DNA from: Thermoplasmata archaeon | GTDB lineage: Archaea; Thermoplasmatota; Thermoplasmata; Lutacidiplasmatales; SKW197 | Direction of reading: 5' to 3' | DNA: 33,012 bases | NCBI GenBank assembly: GCA_038874435.1 | Contig: JAVZCK010000023.1 | Span: 1 to 33,012, forward strand | Part shown: in pieces, positions 17,375 through 24,573 of the stretch | Layout: every line of letters starts with the position of its first letter | Position numbering within the stretch: position 1 is the stretch's first letter | The notes under the pieces: model-generated | Databases searched by the model: none | The model's input: the letters and a program-made list of their open reading frames with translations, nothing else | Told to the model about the DNA's origin: nothing | Made by a program: the position numbers and the translations under genes

Positions 17375-18772
17375 ATGCTCTCAAAAATAAGAATATTTGG
17401 GATTGGAATAGTGCTTTTTGCAATATTCTGGGGATTTGTTGCAATGCCGACAGTTAGTGCATCGCCAGGAGAGACCTCACGAATTAAAATATCAGAATTG
17501 CGACCTCATTCTCCAATCACTATTGAAAAAGATTCAGATTTCAATTTTGCGAATGGTGTTGTGAGTGGTAGTGGGACAGAGTGGGATCCTTATATCATAG
17601 AAGGTTGGGAAATTTTTGGTAGTGATGACCCTCAAAATTATGATACAGCAATTCAGATATTACCCACAAAGAAGTATTTTTTAATTCGAAATTGTGTAAT
17701 ACATTTTGGGTATATTGGGATTCGTCTGGGTTCCTGTTCCCATGCTATCATTGAAAATAATACAATTATTGACACTCGCAGGTTTGGGATTGACTTGGCT
17801 GGTTGCAGCGATATTGTATGTAAAAACAACCATATCTTAAATCATAAGGGATATGCGTGTATAGAATTGGAGGTTTGGCATGGAAATAATGGTAACATAC
17901 CTTGTGAGGATGTAAGAATCTTCTCAAATATTTTTGAGGGTGGGCTGGGAGTTGATGTTCAATTTGGACACAGGGTAGTTATCGCCTCAAACTGGATTCG
18001 TGCTGATTGTGGAATCCTTACATGCGAGGCATACAATCTGAAGGTTTTTTCTAACAATTTTTGTATTTTACAGGCATTTGTTAGTGCTTACGATGGAGAA
18101 ATAATTCATAACAACTTTTTCACAAACCAAACAAAAGGTTGTAACGGAAAACCACCTATTGAATGTGCCAGTTCACAATTTTGCGATACAATTTTTTATA
18201 ATGCAAGCAAAAAAGAAGGCAATTACTGGCAAAACTGGGATGGAAAAAACTGGGGAACGCCAGAGGCATACCCTATACCTACTAGCGCTTATGACCTTTA
18301 TCCATTAAGTAACCCTTTAAAAAACGCAACACCATTTATTGAACTCCCAATGAAAATTCGGTCAGGAGAGAGCATTTTCGGAAAAATCTGGATTTGTGAC
18401 GAAAATGGAAAAGGTATTCATGACTTCTATGTTGAAATCACCATACAACTGCCTGATGGTACACCTATATTTTATAGGCATCTTCTTACGGATGGAAATG
18501 GTAGCGCAGAGTTTAAGCTTCAACTTCCAAAGGAGATTGAAAAGCATAGGATTTGCGTGGTAATTTCTGGGACTAAAAGTGAATATTTAGATGTATATTC
18601 TGAGGAATTCTCATTCATAGTGAGTAATGACGAATCAAATAATATTTTCACAAATAATATTTTCTTTATAGTTGAAATTGTTGCTGTCATTCTGCCATCT
18701 GCAACAGTAATAGTAGGTGTCAGGTGGTTACGAAAAAAGAGAAGAAAAATGGATGGAACCAAGAAGATTTAA
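17375..18772 (+). CDS. NosD-like parallel beta-helix surface protein, membrane anchored
   Basis: The 465-residue protein has a signal peptide (MLSKIRIFGIGIVLFAIF), the conserved entry motif VSGSGTEWDPYIIEGWEI, and parallel beta-helix repeats (IENNTI, CKNNHI, FSNIFEG, ASNWIRA, IHNNFF). These are followed by GNYWQNWDGKNWGT, an Ig-like domain and a C-terminal membrane helix with a KKRRK stop-transfer. The family name comes from the copper-enzyme maturation protein NosD, but archaeal members are mostly surface proteins with suspected polysaccharide-binding or lyase-like roles. No copper role is implied here. The start at 17375 is preferred over an in-frame ATG at 17345, which lies at the TATA box and lacks an RBS. 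It is a full-length paralogue of the broken gene at 695-2090. Confidence 0.88.
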   Translation: MLSKIRIFGIGIVLFAIFWGFVAMPTVSASPGETSRIKISELRPHSPITIEKDSDFNFANGVVSGSGTEWDPYIIEGWEIFGSDDPQNYDTAIQILPTKKYFLIRNCVIHFGYIGIRLGSCSHAIIENNTIIDTRRFGIDLAGCSDIVCKNNHILNHKGYACIELEVWHGNNGNIPCEDVRIFSNIFEGGLGVDVQFGHRVVIASNWIRADCGILTCEAYNLKVFSNNFCILQAFVSAYDGEIIHNNFFTNQTKGCNGKPPIECASSQFCDTIFYNASKKEGNYWQNWDGKNWGTPEAYPIPTSAYDLYPLSNPLKNATPFIELPMKIRSGESIFGKIWICDENGKGIHDFYVEITIQLPDGTPIFYRHLLTDGNGSAEFKLQLPKEIEKHRICVVISGTKSEYLDVYSEEFSFIVSNDESNNIFTNNIFFIVEIVAVILPSATVIVGVRWLRKKRRKMDGTKKI

Positions 18773-18797
18773 TCTTTTGAAAAACTGTAAGAGTAGA

Positions 18798-18805
18798 TTT
18801 ATATC
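18798..18805 (+). promoter_or_regulatory. strong TATA box of the small protein-rqcH unit
   Basis: TTTATATC is followed by the Shine-Dalgarno sequence GGAGG (18827-18831), 7 nt from the ATG at 18839. Both match archaeal consensus well, which suggests good expression. Confidence 0.65.
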
Positions 18806-18838
18806 TTCCCCCTCTTTTGGGTTTTTGGAGGTTAAACT

Positions 18839-19135
18839 ATGGCTTACGGAATCTACGGAGTGAAAAAAGAATTCATTGGAAAGATAGACGAAGCTCTGAA
18901 GGATGACATGGTAAGCAGGCAAAGCATAAAGATCAGAGATGCAAAGGTTCTTGGCATCAACAAGGAAGTCCGGTATGTGCTGGTGGAAGGCAGTGAGGAG
19001 GCAGTGAAGAGAGCAGACGAAATCTTCAAGCCAATTGCAGAGAAGGAGACAGGCGAGGATGCAGAAAAGGCCTATGCGGCCTTTAAAGCTGAAGATGAAA
19101 ATGTAGCATCAGGCATGGGCTTTATTGACTTTTAA
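18839..19135 (+). CDS. small conserved-looking protein coupled to rqcH, function unknown
   Basis: The 98-residue soluble protein begins MAYGIYGVKKEFIGKIDEAL. The order of predicted elements, with a strand in VRYVLVEG and a helix in SEEAVKRADEIFKPIAE, suggests a small alpha/beta fold of ferredoxin-like type, but I do not recognise a family. It has no membrane segment or metal-binding cysteines. A strong TATA box and a consensus RBS precede it, and its stop is only 2 nt before the rqcH ATG, so both are made from one mRNA. The coupling suggests a role in translation or ribosome rescue, by inference only. It was considered as aEF-1beta and rejected on sequence. Confidence 0.8.
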   Translation: MAYGIYGVKKEFIGKIDEALKDDMVSRQSIKIRDAKVLGINKEVRYVLVEGSEEAVKRADEIFKPIAEKETGEDAEKAYAAFKAEDENVASGMGFIDF

Positions 19136-19137
19136 AG

Positions 19138-20997
19138 ATGAAAACTCAACTTTCTTCTTTTGACATCTTTTGCACGGTAAAGGAAATAAAAAGGTTTGCA
19201 CCTACATACCTTGAAAAAATTTACACAGCGGAAGATGGGGGCATAATTTTCAGGTTTTCTGGTAGCAAAGATTTTGAGTTGTATGTCGGGAACGGCTTTG
19301 TGTCGCTTCCTGTAGTTGGAAAAGCCGCTCATCCTGATGCATTCATAATGGAATTACGAAAACATGTGCAGGGGAGAAGAATAGACGAGATTTCTCAGGT
19401 GGGTTTTGATAGGATTCTAAGGATTGGAATGGGCGAATATGCACTTTACTTGGAGGTTTTTGGTGAGGGAAATGTGGTTCTAGTAAAAGAGGGCAAAATC
19501 ATAGCAGCAAGGCATTATAGAAAATATGGACAGAGGGAAATTGGAAGAGGGATGGAGTATCGTACTCCTCCAACCAAGCTGTCTCCCCTGGACTTGGATG
19601 ATCAGACGTTCGCTGAGTTCTGCAAGAAAGCAAGGTACGATGTTCAGAGAAACCTGGTCAGTCAGTTATGGCTAGGTGGCATTGCTGAGGAAGTGTTGCA
19701 CCGCACAGGTATTGATGGAAGTGGTGAAATCAGAACACTTAGTCCAGAGCAAAGAAAAGCAATCCTAAGTGCAATACGAGAAATATTTGAAGAAACAGAA
19801 CACCTGAAACCACAGATTGTTTATGCAGAAGGGAAGCCAGTGGATGTTGTGCCTATTCCTTTGCGGACCTATGCGAATTTAACGAGCAAACCATTTGAAG
19901 CATTCCTAGAGGCCATTGCGGCTTACACAGCTGAGATAAAAAATCTAAAGGAATATATGGACTTCGAAAGAGATAAAACAGAGAAGTTGGAGAGGGCAAG
20001 AAGAAAGCTGGAGACACAGGAACAGGAACTTAGGAATGTAGAGTGGGAATATGAGAAATGGCAGAGAATAGGCAATTTCATTTACGAGCATTATGCCGAA
20101 TTTGAAGCGGTTTTGGAAAAGAAGGCAACAGCTGCTTTCGTAGTGGCACAGGATGAGCGTAGTGTGGAGTGTAGGGTTGGCGAGATAACTTTCAAGATAG
20201 ATAGAAAACTCACGGTAAACGAGAATGCACAAAATGCATTTGCGCATGCTGCGAAATTCCGTGAAAAAGCAACGAAATTGAAGGAAGCAATTGAGGACAC
20301 GAAAAACGAGATTGAAGAAATTGAGCGGCTGGAATTCGCGCAGGAGGAAAAAACAGTTAGACCTGTATTTGCAAGAAGAAAAACCTTCTGGTTTGAGAAT
20401 TATAGATGGTTTATTTCTTCTGATGGCTTCATTGTGGTGAGCGGTTATGACGCCGAAACAAATGACAAGGTTGTGAAGAAGTATTTGAAGGAGAAGGACA
20501 GGTATGTGCATGCGAACATCCATGGCTCACCCAGCACAGTCATTAAGTCAGAGGGAAAAGAAATCCCAGATACCACAATTTATGAAGCATGTGTTTTTAC
20601 CGTGTCTTACTCTCGTGCCTGGAGCCAGGCGATTGGAAATCTTGATGCATATTGGGTAAAGCCAGAGCAGGTGAGCAAGACGCCACAAAGTGGTGAGTTC
20701 GTGCCTAAAGGAGCATGGATAATAAGAGGAACAAAGAATTTTGTTCCTAACTTAAAACCGGAGCTTGCGATGGGGTGGGTTGAATATGAAGGAGAAAAGT
20801 TGTTGATGTGTGCGCCTGAGAGTGCGGTTAAAAAGCGAACTAACGATTACATTTTGCTTGTTCCAGGTGGGGAAGAAAAAGAGGTTATGGCTAAACAACT
20901 GGCAGAATTTTTCGGAGTTAAAATAGAGACAATTCAGAAATTGCTTCCATCTGGCAAAACAAAAATAATTAAAAAAGTTGGGGAAAAGGTTCAGTAG
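19138..20997 (+). CDS. rqcH: archaeal RqcH/NEMF (NFACT) ribosome quality-control protein
   Basis: RqcH/Rqc2/NEMF proteins bind large ribosomal subunits obstructed by peptidyl-tRNA and, in bacteria, direct C-terminal alanine tailing. The 619-residue protein has the NFACT-N domain at the start, with the conserved Asp9 (LSSFDIFC) and the Asp91-Arg92 pair (VGFDRILRI) that tailing-competent homologues need. A long coiled coil follows at about 260-325, and then the NFACT-R domain (DUF814) at about 415-510 with WFISSDGFIVVSGYDAETN and YVHANIHGSPS. A basic C-terminal end closes the protein. It is translated from the same mRNA as the 98-residue protein and overlaps the convergent surface protein gene by 7 bp. 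Older databases call such proteins fibronectin-binding. Confidence 0.95.
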   Translation: MKTQLSSFDIFCTVKEIKRFAPTYLEKIYTAEDGGIIFRFSGSKDFELYVGNGFVSLPVVGKAAHPDAFIMELRKHVQGRRIDEISQVGFDRILRIGMGEYALYLEVFGEGNVVLVKEGKIIAARHYRKYGQREIGRGMEYRTPPTKLSPLDLDDQTFAEFCKKARYDVQRNLVSQLWLGGIAEEVLHRTGIDGSGEIRTLSPEQRKAILSAIREIFEETEHLKPQIVYAEGKPVDVVPIPLRTYANLTSKPFEAFLEAIAAYTAEIKNLKEYMDFERDKTEKLERARRKLETQEQELRNVEWEYEKWQRIGNFIYEHYAEFEAVLEKKATAAFVVAQDERSVECRVGEITFKIDRKLTVNENAQNAFAHAAKFREKATKLKEAIEDTKNEIEEIERLEFAQEEKTVRPVFARRKTFWFENYRWFISSDGFIVVSGYDAETNDKVVKKYLKEKDRYVHANIHGSPSTVIKSEGKEIPDTTIYEACVFTVSYSRAWSQAIGNLDAYWVKPEQVSKTPQSGEFVPKGAWIIRGTKNFVPNLKPELAMGWVEYEGEKLLMCAPESAVKKRTNDYILLVPGGEEKEVMAKQLAEFFGVKIETIQKLLPSGKTKIIKKVGEKVQ

Positions 20998-22358
20998 GTT
21001 GGCGGCTGTGGCTGCTGGGGTTGCTGGGGCTGCTGTGGATACTGGGGTGGAGGTGCTTGGTACTGTTGTGGTGGTTGCTGATACTGTGGTGGCTGTTGAT
21101 ATTGGGGTGTTTCTTGATATGCAGGTGGTGCCTGTCGGGCTGCAGGCGGTTGCTTTTTCCTCAATAGCACGACTGCAACCACAACAATAATTACTACAAC
21201 CACGATTACAGCCACAATTGCAAGTAGCAGGAGCATACCAAGCGCGGCCTCTGCAGGTGGCGTCGGTGTTGCGGTGTAGCTCCCATATGTTCCCTTTGGA
21301 TTTGAAACAATCTGGTTCACACTGTTCTTATCGGTACTTTGAGAACTTCCATACTGTCCATTATTTTCTGAGGCGTAGTAGCCAGTGCTTGAATCATAGG
21401 TGGCAGTGTTTGCATCTGCAATGTCTTCAGCACAGCCCTCAACATCTACATCGTTTTCATTAGATTTTGTTGGCGTCACTGGGACTCCATTCCAGCCATG
21501 ACACCCTACTCTGTCCAGTACCGTCGTGCCTGCGTTGGTCAGGAAGCCAGCTCTTGTCACTGTAGTCCCGCTTACATGGAAGGTGTACCATACGGTAGTT
21601 GTACCTGAATAATCTTTGTCTGCGTTGATATTGACATTACCTCCCAGTGCCATGTTTGTTCCGTTGTAGTTGGCAGAAAGGTTCCACTTGCCTGTTACAT
21701 GGGCTTTCGCATGACCACTGTAGTTGCAATCTGTGTAGCCAGAATAATAATAGTTTCCATCGTCTGCTGGTACAAATGGAATTCCATCCTCAAAGTCAAG
21801 TGTGAGCGAGATGTTGAAATTTCCCTTTGCATATGCAGTGGTATCTGCGGTAGCATTCTGAGTCTCAGCATGATACTCTGCATTGTAATCCACATCTTCC
21901 TTGGAATACACTGTGTAAACGAATTTGTATACCGCATAAACCATATGCTGGCCACTCCATGTGGAAATGTTCTTTTCTTTCATGTAGAAGTAACCATAAT
22001 ATTCAACCCATATTGTTTTCTGCTGGAGTTTAAGATGACCACTAGAGGGTTCAGGTGATGTTACCTGATAATTTACATCCAGATTTGCCCAGCTGTAGTG
22101 CACGCCATGGAAATTGAATCTATAGTATTCATCTTCCATGCCTGCATACTCCACATAGTATGCATAGACTGCCTTACCATCATAGTTCCCCGAGACAGTT
22201 CCATTTGTCCATGAAACACTGCCAGAAGAGCTGTAGTCCTTCTCCCATTTGTATGCCCATGTTTGGCCTACCTGCCATGGGTCCGCGCTAGCACATGGAA
22301 CCAGCAGCAGTAACACGCTCAGCAACAAGGCACCGAAACCAATACTTATTTTCCTCAT
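20991..22358 (-). CDS. secreted surface protein with single membrane anchor and Pro/Gln-rich cytoplasmic tail
   Basis: The 455-residue protein has a signal peptide (MRKISIGFGALLLSVLLLLV), then about 350 residues rich in Tyr, Asn, Ser and Thr with many N-glycosylation sequons. A very hydrophobic helix (MLLLLAIVAVIVVVVIIVVV) follows, and a tail of about 55 residues built of PPQYQQ- and QPQQ-type repeats. I recognise no domain in the outer part. The start is supported by GGAGG at 22366-22370, 7 nt upstream, and a TATA box at 22404-22411. The tail may mediate low-complexity or scaffold interactions under the membrane. It ends 7 bp inside the convergent rqcH gene. Confidence 0.85.
   Translation of the reverse strand: MRKISIGFGALLLSVLLLLVPCASADPWQVGQTWAYKWEKDYSSSGSVSWTNGTVSGNYDGKAVYAYYVEYAGMEDEYYRFNFHGVHYSWANLDVNYQVTSPEPSSGHLKLQQKTIWVEYYGYFYMKEKNISTWSGQHMVYAVYKFVYTVYSKEDVDYNAEYHAETQNATADTTAYAKGNFNISLTLDFEDGIPFVPADDGNYYYSGYTDCNYSGHAKAHVTGKWNLSANYNGTNMALGGNVNINADKDYSGTTTVWYTFHVSGTTVTRAGFLTNAGTTVLDRVGCHGWNGVPVTPTKSNENDVDVEGCAEDIADANTATYDSSTGYYASENNGQYGSSQSTDKNSVNQIVSNPKGTYGSYTATPTPPAEAALGMLLLLAIVAVIVVVVIIVVVAVVLLRKKQPPAARQAPPAYQETPQYQQPPQYQQPPQQYQAPPPQYPQQPQQPQQPQPPTY
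20994..21120 (-). repeat. low-complexity Pro/Gln/Tyr repeat coding region
   Basis: On the minus strand, degenerate CAG/CAA, CCA/CCC and TAC/TAT codons encode repeated PPQYQQ and PQQPQ units. On the plus strand it appears as a G/T-rich stretch (ggctgctgggg-like). It is a coding low-complexity tract, not a CRISPR array. Confidence 0.75.
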
Positions 22359-22403
22359 TTTTATGCCTCCAAGTTTTGGTTGTAATGTTGAATGGATAAG
22401 GAG

Positions 22404-22411
22404 TATATAAT
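22404..22411 (-). promoter_or_regulatory. TATA box of the Pro/Gln-tailed surface protein
   Basis: The minus strand reads ATTATATA about 46 nt upstream of the ATG. It starts just after the epimerase stop codon (22425), so this gene has its own promoter downstream of the que operon. Confidence 0.6.
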
Positions 22412-22424
22412 AGTTTGTGGAATT

Positions 22425-23372
22425 TTACCTTATTTTTTCTCGCCAGTAATTCAGGATGTCCGCAAGGGTTTTGTACATTGGAATTTCTGGCTTCCAACCA
22501 GTATCTGCAGTGAGCTTTGCATTATCTCCCAAAATTATCTTCTCATCAGATGGCCTGAGCTTTTTCTCATCCACCACAACCTCTATTTTGCTGGTAGAAA
22601 GTCCTATGAGTGTGTCCAGCACATTCTGAATCTTTATGGGTCTGCTGGAGCAGAGATTATAGCATTCCCCATCCTTTCCTTTAACTGTAGAAATAACAAT
22701 TGCCTTTACCATGTCCCTGACATCCGTGAAGTCCCTTTCTGTCTGCAAATTGCCAACAAAAATTTTGTTTTCTCGCTTTCCTTTTTCGATTTCTACAATC
22801 TGGGTTGCAAAATCGTTTGGAGCATCGTTGGTTTTGCCTGGGCCAGTGGTGTTGAAAATTCGTCCTCTTGTGCATCTAATTCCAAAATTTTTGTAATATT
22901 GGTAGGCAAGTAGGTCCTGAGCAACCTTACTTACACCATATGGATGCAGGGGCTGAAGCAGATGGTTTTCCTTTACCGGAATTTCTTCTGGTTCTACATA
23001 GCCGTATTCGGCACTTGAGCACGCCACAAAAACCTTTGCATCATGTTTCAATGCTTTAACAGCTTCAAAAATGTTCACGGTGCCAATGACATTTGTTTCC
23101 ATCGTGTACCATGGGTCTTCCCAGGACTTTGTAGGAAAACTCTGGGCAGCAAGGTGGTAAATGTATTCTGGAGCGTACTTTCCAACGAGCTTTTCAACTG
23201 TCTTTCTGTTTCTTACATCGCATTTCAGTACCTTTATGTTCTCATGTTTAGGAATTGTTTCAGCATTTTCTTCCTCGTACCATGTAGCAATCACAGTGTT
23301 GCCATCATCAGCCAGCACCTTTATAAGGTACTTACCTATGAATCCTTCAGCTCCTGTTACCCATATATTCAT
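22425..23372 (-). CDS. NAD(P)-dependent nucleotide-sugar epimerase/dehydratase (GDP-mannose dehydratase-like)
   Basis: The 315-residue protein belongs to the extended short-chain dehydrogenase family. It shows the dinucleotide loop GAEGFIG (7-13), Ser119/120 in SSAEYG, and the catalytic pair Tyr145/Lys149 in YGVSK. Segments such as TGPGKTNDAPNDF and RPSDEKIILGDNAKL followed by TGWKPEIP resemble GDP-mannose 4,6-dehydratase or the related GDP-6-deoxy-4-keto-hexose reductase, which make GDP-deoxyhexoses for glycans. Other sugar epimerases cannot be excluded. It starts 11 bp after queE with an RBS (GAGGGTGA), so it is probably transcribed with queD-queE. It could supply sugars for the heavily sequon-bearing surface proteins nearby. 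Confidence 0.9.
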   Translation of the reverse strand: MNIWVTGAEGFIGKYLIKVLADDGNTVIATWYEEENAETIPKHENIKVLKCDVRNRKTVEKLVGKYAPEYIYHLAAQSFPTKSWEDPWYTMETNVIGTVNIFEAVKALKHDAKVFVACSSAEYGYVEPEEIPVKENHLLQPLHPYGVSKVAQDLLAYQYYKNFGIRCTRGRIFNTTGPGKTNDAPNDFATQIVEIEKGKRENKIFVGNLQTERDFTDVRDMVKAIVISTVKGKDGECYNLCSSRPIKIQNVLDTLIGLSTSKIEVVVDEKKLRPSDEKIILGDNAKLTADTGWKPEIPMYKTLADILNYWREKIR

Positions 23373-23383
23373 TCTTTCACCCT

Positions 23384-24013
23384 CTATTTTCCCCTTACCT
23401 CTCCCCAGATTATTTTGTGGAGTTGCGGGAGAACTCGTACATTTAATTCCTCCTTTACAACAGCATCTGCAATGAATTTAATATCTGTTCCATAAACGGG
23501 CTGGAAGACCACATTTGTCTTTGGCGAATATTTTTCGATTATTTGCTTTGCGTAGTTGAAATCAGTTTCATCTGCAATTACGAATTTGAGTTCGTCAAAA
23601 GGGGAAAGAAGTTCAATGTTTGAAAAGTCCATCTTATCTTGCATCCCAGAGCTGGGACATTTAATATCCATGGAAATGCAGAGGTTTTCCTCGCAGGGCA
23701 TCTCTTGAATTGTTTTAGAGCCATTTGTCTGAAGCTGCACGAAGTAGCCAGCATCAATAAACCTTGAAATCAGTTTCGTAATTTCTTTATAAAGGAGTGG
23801 TTCCCCACCAGTGATGCATACTCTGTTTACTCTGAATTCTTCAACCTTCTTGAAAATTGCATCAATGCCCATTTCAGTGCCTTCTTCGAAAGCATATTTA
23901 GTATCACACCATTTGCATCTCAAGTTGCAACCAGTTACCCTAACAAAAACCATTGGAATTCCAATGTTGATACCTTCGCCCTGAATTGAGTAAAAAATTT
24001 CGTTTATCCGCAT
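23384..24013 (-). CDS. queE: 7-carboxy-7-deazaguanine synthase QueE (radical SAM)
   Basis: QueE converts 6-carboxy-tetrahydropterin to 7-carboxy-7-deazaguanine on the way to preQ0, the precursor of archaeosine in archaeal tRNA. The 209-residue protein opens with the family-typical INEIFYSIQGEG and carries the radical SAM 4Fe-4S motif CNLRCKWC (Cys29, Cys33, Cys36), followed by CITGGEPLL for SAM binding. The ATG at 24011-24013 has a strong RBS (GAGGGGG, 24023-24029) located inside the upstream queD, and the two genes overlap by 10 bp. Confidence 0.95.
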   Translation of the reverse strand: MRINEIFYSIQGEGINIGIPMVFVRVTGCNLRCKWCDTKYAFEEGTEMGIDAIFKKVEEFRVNRVCITGGEPLLYKEITKLISRFIDAGYFVQLQTNGSKTIQEMPCEENLCISMDIKCPSSGMQDKMDFSNIELLSPFDELKFVIADETDFNYAKQIIEKYSPKTNVVFQPVYGTDIKFIADAVVKEELNVRVLPQLHKIIWGEVRGK

Positions 24014-24495
24014 GGATTTAGCCCCCTCTCAAACCAGGCAATCTGTCCAATTCCTTCAGCCACACCACACTGAATTCGCACTAAATTCTTATAATCTTTA
24101 AGACGTTCAGCGAGGAGATTGCAGATGTATTCTGCCAGTGACTCAGCTGTCACATGCTCTATTTCACACAGGACACAGTCAGAGGCAGGAAAAATGTAGT
24201 GTTTTTTGCCATGCCAGACCTCAATTTCCTCACCTTTTCTTTCTATTTTTAAATCAGAATTTTTTGATGGGAGAAGCACATGGTGGTCTAATTTAGCAAT
24301 TATTTCCCTTGCATACTCTTTTAACTTTGAAAAGTCCAGAAGCATGCCCTCGCTGCCTTGCTCTCCGTAAACTTTGATTTTTAGAAAGTAGTCATGTCCG
24401 TGCAATCTCGAACATTTTTCATGCCCAGGGATAAAATGACAGGCAGAGAACCGCAGGTCTCTGAAGACACCATCTAACTCCACGCAGATTTCCAT
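24004..24495 (-). CDS. queD: 6-carboxy-tetrahydropterin synthase QueD (PTPS family)
   Basis: QueD makes 6-carboxy-tetrahydropterin from dihydroneopterin triphosphate, the step before QueE. The 163-residue protein has the zinc ligands His20 and His32/His34, and the CxxxHGH motif (CSRLHGH, catalytic Cys28) that marks QueD-type rather than biopterin-type enzymes. It also has LDHHVLLPS and TAESLAEYI, matching the catalytic Asp-His and Glu regions of the family. It is the first gene of the queD-queE-epimerase unit. A TATA-like box at 24518-24526 lies about 27 nt from the ATG, suggesting a leaderless mRNA. Confidence 0.94.
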   Translation of the reverse strand: MEICVELDGVFRDLRFSACHFIPGHEKCSRLHGHDYFLKIKVYGEQGSEGMLLDFSKLKEYAREIIAKLDHHVLLPSKNSDLKIERKGEEIEVWHGKKHYIFPASDCVLCEIEHVTAESLAEYICNLLAERLKDYKNLVRIQCGVAEGIGQIAWFERGLNPCG

Positions 24496-24517
24496 GCATC
24501 AGGGAAATGTTTGAGGG

Positions 24518-24526
24518 ATAATAATG
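24518..24526 (-). promoter_or_regulatory. TATA-like box of the queD-queE operon
   Basis: The minus strand reads CATTATTAT, centred about 27 nt upstream of the queD ATG at 24495, consistent with leaderless initiation. The match to consensus is moderate. Confidence 0.45.
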
Positions 24527-24573
24527 TTTACCCTTGCGGTTTTCTTTCCTTTGCTCCATTAATCTTTGATTTT

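Noticed and set aside
18839-19135. Small gene considered as elongation factor 1-beta
   Set aside because: It lacks the aEF-1beta N-terminal sequence and motifs; only the size and small alpha/beta character are similar.
19945-20523. 192-codon minus-strand frame inside rqcH
   Set aside because: It is a shadow of the rqcH coiled-coil region; the Leu/Phe/Cys-rich translation is typical of antisense reading.
20994-21120. Repetitive G/T-rich tract considered as a CRISPR-like or minisatellite array
   Set aside because: Units are short and degenerate, there are no unique spacers, and the tract is the coding region for a Pro/Gln tail.
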